Origin: an uncultured candidate division WPS-2 bacterium
Lineage (GTDB): Bacteria > Vulcanimicrobiota > Vulcanimicrobiia > Vulcanimicrobiales > Vulcanimicrobiaceae
Direction: 5' to 3'
NCBI GenBank assembly: GCA_937927945.1
Contig: CALEYW010000036.1
Coordinates: 1 to 20,587, forward strand
DNA length: 20,587 nt
Shown: one piece after another, positions 12,049 to 18,748 of the stretch
How the letters are laid out: the number at the start of each line of letters is the position of its first letter
Numbering within the stretch: the stretch's first letter is position 1
The notes under the pieces: generated by a model
Databases searched by the model: none
What the model was told of the DNA's origin: nothing
The model's input: only the letters and a program-made list of their open reading frames with translations
Made by a program: the position numbers and the translations under genes

Positions 12049-12630
12049 TTACGCCGCCCCGCAGCAGACCTTGAATTTCTTGCCGCTTCCGCACGGGCAC
12101 GGGGCGTTGCGGCCGACTCGGGGCGATGAACGACGCACGGTGCGTTCGCGGCGGCGTTTGTCCAGAAAGAACGTGTGGATGGAAAATGCTGCCTCGAACA
12201 GCTGGTCGGGGACGTCTGCGCGACGGATGCCGCGTGGGAGAGTCTCGCCCGGAAGGTCATTCACCAAGTCCACGATGACGGCGAGGCTTTCGCCGACGGC
12301 TGGATCGCCTTCGTACCGTAGCCACGCATCCTTGCGGAGATGTACGCCGTCGATGTAGCCCGCGCACCAAGACATGCCGTAGGAACGGCTACCCTTCCCA
12401 CCTTTGGCCAGCAGGATCGGTTCGAAGAATTCCGGTTCCTCGGCCAGTGTGAAGGCGATCTCGTTGTACATGCGCATGATGAGGCCGAAAATACGCTCGG
12501 CCTGATCTCGGTCGGTGAAGCTGGGCCCGTCACTGCCGAAGATGACCGGGAACCATTCGCTGGGCATCACCATCTCGGGTCCGCTGACAACTGCGGTCAG
12601 AAACCCATGCAGCCCGTGGGACGTCATCAT
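12049..12630 (-). CDS. YecA/UPF0149-family protein with a SEC-C tail
   Basis: This 193-residue protein begins LHGFLTAVVSGPEMVMPSEW, the hallmark of the YecA/YgfB (UPF0149) helical domain. It continues through RMYNEIAFTLAEEPEFFEPI and WCAGYIDGVHLRKDAW. It ends with a SEC-C zinc knuckle, NAPCPCGSGKKFKVCCGAA. In family members the tail binds zinc; the cellular role is unclear. The start (tandem ATG codons at 12630) is close to the mazEF promoter, which reads the other way. It probably forms a two-gene operon with the exonuclease downstream. It is the third SEC-C protein in the window but is not a copy of the other two. Confidence 0.82.
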   Translation of the reverse strand: MMTSHGLHGFLTAVVSGPEMVMPSEWFPVIFGSDGPSFTDRDQAERIFGLIMRMYNEIAFTLAEEPEFFEPILLAKGGKGSRSYGMSWCAGYIDGVHLRKDAWLRYEGDPAVGESLAVIVDLVNDLPGETLPRGIRRADVPDQLFEAAFSIHTFFLDKRRRERTVRRSSPRVGRNAPCPCGSGKKFKVCCGAA

Positions 12631-12649
12631 GGTGCGAACGCCTGGAGGC

Positions 12650-12687
12650 TTGACGAGGGTTTTCGGTGGATATACAATGTATCTACA
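12650..12687 (+). promoter_or_regulatory. mazEF promoter with small palindrome
   Basis: A good sigma-70-type promoter has TTGACG (12650-12655), a 17-base spacer and TACAAT (12673-12678). The ATG of mazE follows nine bases later, so little or no untranslated leader is possible. The -10 box is embedded in ATACA-A-TGTAT (12672-12682), an inverted repeat that could be the MazE operator. The promoter overlaps the upstream end of the divergent YecA gene. Confidence 0.65.
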
Positions 12688-12930
12688 ATGCGCGCGACGA
12701 TCTCCCGTTGGGGCAATAGCTTGGCTCTGCGCCTACCGAAGGCCGCGCTCGACTCTGCGGGACTCCGCGAGGGCGATTCGGTCACGATCAGCGACGAAGG
12801 CGGCGTGCTGCGTATCGCTCGAAGCGATCGCCTTGATGTCAACGCGCTAATCGCGTCGATCACGCCCGAGACGTTGCACCGCGACGAAGAATGGATCGAC
12901 GCGCCAGCCAGCGATCGCGAAGTGTGGTGA
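12688..12930 (+). CDS. mazE: MazE-type antitoxin (AbrB fold)
   Basis: This 80-residue protein starts at the ATG at 12688. It opens MRATISRWGNSLALRLPKAA and then LREGDSVTISDEGGVLRIAR, the swapped-hairpin AbrB/SpoVT DNA-binding fold of MazE antitoxins. The tail (TPETLHRDEEWIDAPASDREVW) is acidic and flexible, as expected for the toxin-binding arm. Its TGA overlaps the mazF GTG as GTGA. It should neutralise MazF and, with it, repress the promoter just upstream. Confidence 0.88.
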   Translation: MRATISRWGNSLALRLPKAALDSAGLREGDSVTISDEGGVLRIARSDRLDVNALIASITPETLHRDEEWIDAPASDREVW

Positions 12931-13262
12931 GGTACGTTCCGCATCGCGGCGATCTCGTGTGGCTTTCGTTCGATCCACGGGCTGGGCACGAGCAGGGCGG
13001 CAGACGCCCCGCGCTCGTTCTCTCGTTGCGAAGCTACAACGAGCGCACGGGTCTCATGCTCGCCTGTCCGATTACGTCCCAGGTCAAGGGCTACGCGTTC
13101 GAACTGCGGATCGACGAAGGCGAAATCGAGGGTGCGGCCCTCGCTGATCACGTGCGCAGTCTCGATTGGCGTGCTCGTCGCGCTGAGTTGATTCGTTCCG
13201 ACGCACGCGTCGCGAGCGACGCCGCACGCCTCATCGCTGCTCTCATCGGAGCGGCCCCTTGA
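12927..13262 (+). CDS. mazF: MazF-type endoribonuclease toxin
   Basis: This is a 111-residue protein from the GTG at 12927; a GTG one codon earlier is also possible. It has the MazF/PemK fold signature: VPHRGDLVWLSFDPRAGHEQ, GGRRPALVLSLRSYN, the strand MLACPITSQVKG, and the closing helix region LADHVRSLDWRARRAELI. MazF toxins cleave mRNA at short sequences; specificity cannot be read here. It overlaps mazE by four bases. It converges on the SNF2 helicase gene, whose stop lies 22 bases away. The pair looks intact. Confidence 0.88.
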   Translation: MRYVPHRGDLVWLSFDPRAGHEQGGRRPALVLSLRSYNERTGLMLACPITSQVKGYAFELRIDEGEIEGAALADHVRSLDWRARRAELIRSDARVASDAARLIAALIGAAP

Positions 13263-13284
13263 ACCGCAGCGTACGCGTTTCGCG

Positions 13285-16200
13285 TCAACTGAAGAGTCGC
13301 TCGACCTCTTCCATGTCGAGCACGTCGTGGCTGAGATCGCCGTCGAGAAGGGCGGCCGCTAGCGCTCCCTTGCGCGCCTGCAGTTCGACGATGCGCTCTT
13401 CGATCGTGCGTTCGCAGACGAGCTTGTAGACGAAGACCGGCTTGTCTTGGCCGATGCGGTGGGCGCGGTCGGTGGCCTGCCGCTCGACGGCTGGATTCCA
13501 CCACGGATCGTAGTGGATCACGGTGTCGGCGGCGGTGAGGTTCAATCCGGTCCCGCCGGCCTTGAGGCTGATCAGGAAGAGCGGGAGTTCGCCGGCCTGG
13601 AAGCGCCGGACCGGCGTCTCGCGATCGCGCGTGTCGCCGGTGAGCAGCGCGTAGGGCAGGCCGAGTTCGCGCAGCTCGTCCTCGATCAGCGCGAGCATGC
13701 TCGTAAATTGCGAGAAGACCAGCACCCGCCGGCCGTCGTCCAGCTGCTCCTCGAGCATTGCGATCAGTGCCAACAGCTTCGCGCCGGCGCCCGGCGCGTG
13801 CGCGCGCTGCGTCTTCACGAGCCGCGGATCGCAGCAGACCTGGCGGAGCTTGAGCAGCGCGTCGAGCAGCACGATCTGACTCTTGGCGAGCCCGCGCTTC
13901 GCGATCGCGGATCGCACCCGCTCGTGCATCGCGGCACGTATCGTTTCATACAGGTCGCGCTGCGCGGTGCCGAGCTCGACGCTGCGCACGATCTCCGTCT
14001 TGGGTGGCAGCTCCCGCGCGACGAGCTCCTTGGTCCGTCGCAGGATGAACGGAGCGACGCGCGCGCGCAGAGCCGCTCGGCGCGGCGCGTCGTCGTTCTT
14101 CTCGATCGGCGTGCGAAAGGCGCGATTGAACGCCGCGCGTTCGCCGAGGATCGCGGAATCGACATAGGCGAAGAGCGACCACAGCTCGCCGAGATGGTTC
14201 TCGATCGGCGTGCCGGTGAGCGCGATGCGCTGACGCGCCTGCAATTGGTACGCGGTCTGCGCGACCTTCGCCGCGGGGTTCTTGATGTTCTGGGCTTCGT
14301 CCAGGACTGCGGCGTGCCAAGATCGACCGAGGAGCACGTCGGCGTCGCGTACCAGCAGCGCGTAGCTCGTCACGACGATGTCCGCGGTGTCGATTTCGTG
14401 GTGGCGATCGGCTCGGCGAGCGCCATGCAGGACAAGCACGCGCAGCGACGGTGCGAAGCGTTCTGCTTCGGCGCGCCAGTTCGGCAGCACGCTCGTCGGC
14501 GCGACGATCAGCACCGGCTGATCCAGCCGTCCCGCTTCCTTTTCCGCCAACACGTGCGCCAAGGTCTGCAGCGTCTTGCCCAGTCCCATCGAATCGGCGA
14601 GAACCCCGCCGAAGCCGTGTTCGCGCAAGCGCTGCAGCCAGCTCAGGCCGTCGTGCTGATACGGGCGCAGGTGCGCGCGCAAGCCGGCGGGGATCGGCGC
14701 CGGCGCCGCGTCGACGCCGCGCAGCGCGCGCGTTGCGGCATGAAGGCGCTCGACACCGGAACCGCGCAGTCGCAGGGTTCCGTCGAGATCGTCGAGGGCG
14801 AGGGCGCGCGCGAGGCCGATGCGGCCCTGTGGCCGCTTCGGATCGAAGAGTTCCACCAGCGTCGCGATGACCCGGCGCAGGCGCTCGACGGGAAGCGCGA
14901 GATGGCGCCCCTTGCCGAGCGCGCCGACGACGACCGTGCCGTTACCATCCAGCAGCGTGCGCGAGCGCGCGAGCGCTGCGACGATGAGCGGGACGAGCGA
15001 AATGGAACGGCCATCGACCTCGACCGTGATGTCCATGTCGAAGTCGTCATCGCGCGTGCGCTCGGTGAGGTCGAGGTCCCAGGGGCCGTCGGGCATCACG
15101 ATTGCGACCGGGAAGTCGTCGGCGACCGTCACCTGCCAGCCGTCTTCGCGCAGCGCCGGCACGACGTCGACGAGAAATTCCGCCCAGCTTTGCGGTTGCG
15201 CGGTGTCGGGAAACGCGAACGTGCCGGCATCCGCGCCGATCTCCGCCGCGATCCAACCGCCGAAACGCAAGAGACCGCATTGGGCGAGGCGTTGGAGGGC
15301 GCCGTCTTCCGCGGTGCGGTCGCGTCGCCGAACGACCAGCGCTCCGGCAGCGGATTCTCGTATTTCCTGGGGCTCGATACCGGGCAGCACTTCGTGGGTT
15401 CCGTAGCGGAACGCGAGTTGCGCGATGGCGGGTTCGCGATGAACGCGATCGCCGTACCGGCGCCACGCTCCGCTCCGCTCGGCGGTGCGCTTCAGCCGAA
15501 GCGTCACGACGGGCGGGTCGTCGCAGACGCGAACGTCGATCGTCGTTCGCGGCAGTGCGATGTCGAACCGACGGAGATGCGTTGCGGCGTCCGCCGCGTC
15601 ACCGTCGCGGAGCGGCGGGGCGCGCAGGATCGTCATCGCCTCGAACGGATCGATGCCGAGTTCCAACGGGCCGACCTCTCCCGTCGCCGGATCGACGTAC
15701 CAGGGTTCGCGCGCCAGGAACAAGGTCACCGGCTGACCCGCACACAGCACCTCCGGCGACTGCGTACCGTCGTCGTGAAGCGTCCACGCGATCGTACCGT
15801 CGCGTCGTTCGCCGAGCCGAAGCGGGATCTGCGACGAATGCCAGCGGGCACGGCCGGATCGCAGCAGAACTGCCAGCGCCTCGGTGCGCAGGCCGCCGCG
15901 CACACTGCGGTCGCTGACCGATGCCGCGTCTGCCAAGAGCCTTCCGATCACGACGTCGTCGGCGGTCGCCGCCCGCATCGCGGACCGCGCGAGCTGCTCG
16001 AGCGGCAGGTTGCGCAACGCACGCAGCGTTCCGTCGGAGCGTCTTTCCGCGATGGCGGGCTCGACCAGGAGTTCACGTCGCGCGTTGACGTTCAGCAGGT
16101 AGCTGACATGCTGCGCGGGCTCCGCCGCACGTTCGGTTGTCGGCGCGAGCGCGCGCAACCAGCGCTCGACTTCCGGATCGCGTCGGAGACGCCGGTCGCC

Positions 16201-16557
16201 GCGGTCGTTTGCGGCATGGTCGTCGCGGTCGTCCCGAAGATCGATCGCGGCGAAGAGCACCGCCGCCGCGTGTTTGCATGAGCGCTGGAACGGACACGAG
16301 CATGCGCACGAGGTCGAGACGCGCCGATTCGAGACGTGTCGGATCGATACGGACACGAGATACGGCTCCCGGCGCGATCCCGCGACTTTCCCGAAGAGCT
16401 GATGCCCCTCGTCCTCGACGCGGATTTCCACCACGCGACCCTCGTGAGCGTACTGGTACCCGCGAGCCGCGATGCGTGGATAGAACGAGCGCCGTACCGC
16501 GGCGTCGTCGAGCGCGCCGCACACGCCTCGGTCCACGGCGCCTTGTTCCACGTTCAA
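13285..16557 (-). CDS. SWIM-domain SNF2-family helicase/translocase
   Basis: This 1,090-residue protein has an amino-terminal SWIM zinc finger (CACSCPFQRSCKH; C86, C88, C94, H96). A long middle region resembling the bacterial SNF2-associated domain follows, then the ATPase. Walker A is DSMGLGKT with K661, the Walker B box is DEAQ at 753-756, motif III is LTGTPIENHLGELW, and the second lobe has SLKAGGTGLNLTAADTVIHY and DRAHRIGQ (R1034). All motifs for ATP-driven movement along double-stranded DNA are present. The likely start is a TTG at 16557, overlapping the TGA of Uma2 copy I as TTGA; a GTG two codons in is the alternative. The Uma2 gene is therefore transcribed ahead of it and may be translationally coupled to it. 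Confidence 0.92.
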   Translation of the reverse strand: MNVEQGAVDRGVCGALDDAAVRRSFYPRIAARGYQYAHEGRVVEIRVEDEGHQLFGKVAGSRREPYLVSVSIRHVSNRRVSTSCACSCPFQRSCKHAAAVLFAAIDLRDDRDDHAANDRGDRRLRRDPEVERWLRALAPTTERAAEPAQHVSYLLNVNARRELLVEPAIAERRSDGTLRALRNLPLEQLARSAMRAATADDVVIGRLLADAASVSDRSVRGGLRTEALAVLLRSGRARWHSSQIPLRLGERRDGTIAWTLHDDGTQSPEVLCAGQPVTLFLAREPWYVDPATGEVGPLELGIDPFEAMTILRAPPLRDGDAADAATHLRRFDIALPRTTIDVRVCDDPPVVTLRLKRTAERSGAWRRYGDRVHREPAIAQLAFRYGTHEVLPGIEPQEIRESAAGALVVRRRDRTAEDGALQRLAQCGLLRFGGWIAAEIGADAGTFAFPDTAQPQSWAEFLVDVVPALREDGWQVTVADDFPVAIVMPDGPWDLDLTERTRDDDFDMDITVEVDGRSISLVPLIVAALARSRTLLDGNGTVVVGALGKGRHLALPVERLRRVIATLVELFDPKRPQGRIGLARALALDDLDGTLRLRGSGVERLHAATRALRGVDAAPAPIPAGLRAHLRPYQHDGLSWLQRLREHGFGGVLADSMGLGKTLQTLAHVLAEKEAGRLDQPVLIVAPTSVLPNWRAEAERFAPSLRVLVLHGARRADRHHEIDTADIVVTSYALLVRDADVLLGRSWHAAVLDEAQNIKNPAAKVAQTAYQLQARQRIALTGTPIENHLGELWSLFAYVDSAILGERAAFNRAFRTPIEKNDDAPRRAALRARVAPFILRRTKELVARELPPKTEIVRSVELGTAQRDLYETIRAAMHERVRSAIAKRGLAKSQIVLLDALLKLRQVCCDPRLVKTQRAHAPGAGAKLLALIAMLEEQLDDGRRVLVFSQFTSMLALIEDELRELGLPYALLTGDTRDRETPVRRFQAGELPLFLISLKAGGTGLNLTAADTVIHYDPWWNPAVERQATDRAHRIGQDKPVFVYKLVCERTIEERIVELQARKGALAAALLDGDLSHDVLDMEEVERLFS

Positions 16558-17144
16558 CGTCGAGGAACGAGGATGTCGTCGAGCGCGATGAGATCATCCG
16601 GAAACGCGCGCGGAGCGATTCGGCCCTCACGCTCCACGACGGACTCGGTGCGGTATCGCTCGCCGTCGGGCTCGGTGAAGGCGTGCAGGCGTTCGCGCGC
16701 GACGTCGACGATCCAATATTCGGCGATCCCCATGCGCGCGTACGCGCGAAGTTTCTCCCCGCGATCGTAGCGCAGCGTCGACTCCGCCACCTCGACGACC
16801 AAAAGCGTGTCGTCGGGCGTCGCATGTCGAGTCGCATACCGGTCGATCGGCCCCCGCACGATGAGCAAGTCCGGCTGGGGCTCGGAGAAGCGGTCGAGTC
16901 GAATCGGTCCCTGGGCCACGATCACGGCGGGGTCGTCGAACGTCCGCTGCAGCAGAGCGTCGAGGGCGATGACGCCGTAGCTGTGACGATGCCCGATCGG
17001 CGGCATTTCGACGATCCGCCCGTTCAGCAGTTCGACGCGTTCATCGGGCCGGAGGATTCCGGTTTCGCCCATGCGGTGGTACTCGTCGGCCGTGATCGGC
17101 CGCGAGCGGACCATTTCGGTGGTGTTGCCTGCCATGTCACTCAC
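16554..17144 (-). CDS. Uma2-family nuclease-like protein, A-type, intact, coupled to SNF2 (copy I)
   Basis: This 196-residue A-type protein begins at a GTG at 17144 (GTG AGT GAC ATG, as in copy D). Motifs are ITADEYHRMGETGIL, PDERVELLNGRIVEMPPIG, SEPQPDLLIVRG (D92), LLVVEVAESTLRYDRG (E118), EKLRAYARMGIAEYW (K131) and AFPDDLIALDDIL at the end. The triad is complete; the usual D after the glutamate motif is E121 here (AEST instead of SDST). Its stop overlaps the start of the SNF2 gene by four bases, the only Uma2 copy here physically coupled to a DNA translocase. This suggests a functional pair but does not prove it. Confidence 0.88.
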   Translation of the reverse strand: MSDMAGNTTEMVRSRPITADEYHRMGETGILRPDERVELLNGRIVEMPPIGHRHSYGVIALDALLQRTFDDPAVIVAQGPIRLDRFSEPQPDLLIVRGPIDRYATRHATPDDTLLVVEVAESTLRYDRGEKLRAYARMGIAEYWIVDVARERLHAFTEPDGERYRTESVVEREGRIAPRAFPDDLIALDDILVPRR

Positions 17145-17178
17145 GCTACGGTTCCTCGGTGCCGCTACGGATTCGTGA
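17145..17178 (-). promoter_or_regulatory. Conserved Uma2 leader, copy I
   Basis: The leader begins TCACGAATCCGTAGC (the most diverged CGG-CAA block of the set) and has CGAGGAACCG as Shine-Dalgarno before a GTG. GGACACCCGGCCG lies directly upstream. It is divergent from the GNAT gene start 43 bases beyond. Confidence 0.62.
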
Positions 17179-17220
17179 CGGCCGGGTGTCCCCCTCGCAA
17201 CCCACGAAGCGGAGGCCGGG

Positions 17221-18020
17221 ATGAACGGTCCTCAACTCAGTCTTACGGTGCGCCGCATGACGTGCCCGGAGCTGGACCTGGCGATCGAGTGGGCGGCGCG
17301 CGAAGGCTGGAATCCGGGACGGCCTTGCTCGATGACGAGCCGGTCGGCTGCGTATCGGCGGTCGCGTACGATGACGGCTTCGGCTTCATCGGCTTCTACA
17401 TCGTGCGCCCAGAGTTCCGTGGGCGCGGCTTCGGTCTGCGCATCTGGAACGCCGCAATGTCCTACCTCGGCGATCGCACCATCGGGCTCGACGGCGTCGT
17501 CGCGCAACAGGCAAGCTATCAGAAGTCCGGCTTTCGGCTGGCGCATCGCAACATTCGGCATGAGGGCGTGAGCGTCGGCAGTTCAGCGCCGGCGGGCGTT
17601 GTCGATCTCAAGACGATGCCCTTCGAACAAGTAGCGGCCTACGACGCAGCACTCTTCCCCGTGCCGCGGCCGACGTTTCTGCGCGAATGGATCGCGCAAG
17701 CGAATTCCGTCGCGCTTGGCGTCGTGAACGACGGTGAGCTCACCGGCTACGGGGTCCTACGTCCCTGTTGCAGCGGGTTCAAGATCGGGCCGCTGTTCGC
17801 GGACTCCGACGCCGTCGCAGAGGACCTGTTCCGTGCGCTGGCGGCGCGCGCCGAAGGCCCGCTCTACCTCGATACGCCCGAAGTGAACGGCGCCGCGATC
17901 GCGCTGGCGGAACGCCACGGCATGCGGCCGATGTTCGAGACGGCGCGGATGTACACCAAGATCGCACCGGCGCTTCCGCACGGCCGTATCTTCGGCATCA
18001 CCACCTTCGAGCTCGGCTGA
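17221..18020 (+). pseudogene. GNAT acetyltransferase with internal deletion and frameshift
   Basis: An ATG at 17221 with a strong GGAGG six bases upstream opens LTVRRMTCPELDLAIEWAAR and then EGWNPG, the start of a two-domain GNAT protein. At about 17316-17320 the frame changes and sequence resumes at TALLDDEPVGCVSAVAYDDG. The segment of 16-20 residues that normally links them (LHDA...F..ADP.GFL) is missing. The rest is complete in the second frame: FYIVRPEFRGRGFGLRIW is the acetyl-CoA-binding motif, and a carboxy-terminal second acetyltransferase-like domain (GYGVLRPCCSGFKIGPLFAD and DTPEVNGAAIALAERHGM) follows. No full-length product can be made from this sequence. Its stop lies two bases before that of convergent Uma2 J. 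Confidence 0.72.
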
Positions 18021-18022
18021 GG

Positions 18023-18616
18023 CTACGCGCGGCGCAACGGAAGAATATCGTCGACGGCGATCGCGTCGTCGGGGAACGCTCGCGGGGCGACGCGCTCGCC
18101 GGAACGGGCGACGCGGCGCTCGCGGAACGTCGCACCGTCCGGCTCCGCATACCGTTCCAAGACGCCATCGACGAGGTTGACGATCCAGTACTCGGGCACG
18201 CCGCTCTGCGCATACGCGGCCAGCTTCTCCCCGCGGTCCGTCGGCAGCGTCGAGTCGGAGACCTCGATGACGAGCAGCGCGTCGGCAGCCGTCGGATGGG
18301 CCGATTCGTAGTCTTCCGGCGAATTACGCGCGATGACGATATCGGGTTCGGGCTCGGAGCGCGCGTCGAGCGTCAGCGGCTGCTGTTCTCGCACGGTAGC
18401 GCGACCGTCGAATCGTGCCGCCAAGAGACGGCGGAGGGTGGTGACCCGGGACGCATGCCGTGGGCCGATGGGCGGCATCTCGATGATTCGCCCGTTCACC
18501 AACTGTACGCGCTCGTCGGGGCCGAGGATTCCGGTCTCGCCCATGCGGTGATACTCTGCGACGCTGATCGGTCGAAGCCGGACTTCTTCGGTGGTCGGTG
18601 CAGCCATGTCACTCAT
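18023..18616 (-). CDS. Uma2-family nuclease-like protein, A-type, intact (copy J)
   Basis: This is a 197-residue A-type protein from an ATG at 18616. It shows ISVAEYHRMGETGIL, PDERVQLVNGRIIEMPPIG, SEPEPDIVIARN (D92; E90 where the others have Q), LLVIEVSDSTLPTDRG (E118), EKLAAYAQSGVPEYW (K131) and AFPDDAIAVDDILPLRRA. It is the closest intact relative of broken copy A (shared EYHRMG, GPDERV, LTLD, SEPEPD-type block and TDRGEKLAAYA). Unlike copies A and D it has no SEC-C gene upstream; instead the divergent DUF11-like gene begins 132 bases away. Confidence 0.88.
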   Translation of the reverse strand: MSDMAAPTTEEVRLRPISVAEYHRMGETGILGPDERVQLVNGRIIEMPPIGPRHASRVTTLRRLLAARFDGRATVREQQPLTLDARSEPEPDIVIARNSPEDYESAHPTAADALLVIEVSDSTLPTDRGEKLAAYAQSGVPEYWIVNLVDGVLERYAEPDGATFRERRVARSGERVAPRAFPDDAIAVDDILPLRRA

Positions 18617-18650
18617 CGCAGCCTACCTCGATGTCGTTGCCGGTTCGTGA
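18617..18650 (-). promoter_or_regulatory. Conserved Uma2 leader, copy J
   Basis: TCACGAACCGGCAACGAC is followed by TCGAGGTAGGCTGCG and an ATG. Its last 14 bases equal those of the copy A leader except for the SD base. GGCAAGGCGGCGG precedes it. Confidence 0.67.
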
Positions 18651-18748
18651 CCGCCGCCTTGCCGCCTTTCGTTCAAAGTGTGCTGCATCATACGACACCG
18701 CTTACTTGAAAGGTTGGTCGATCGTTCGGGGCGCAACGGCACCGCGAT

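Noticed and set aside
13447..16281. Very long plus-strand open frame opposite the SNF2 gene
   Set aside because: It is the complement of the strongly supported helicase, rich in Arg/Ala/Gly low-complexity sequence typical of GC-rich antisense frames.
16554..17144. A complete restriction or DISARM-like defence locus around the SNF2 helicase
   Set aside because: No methyltransferase, phospholipase-D nuclease or other defining partner is encoded nearby; only the Uma2-SNF2 overlap is supported.
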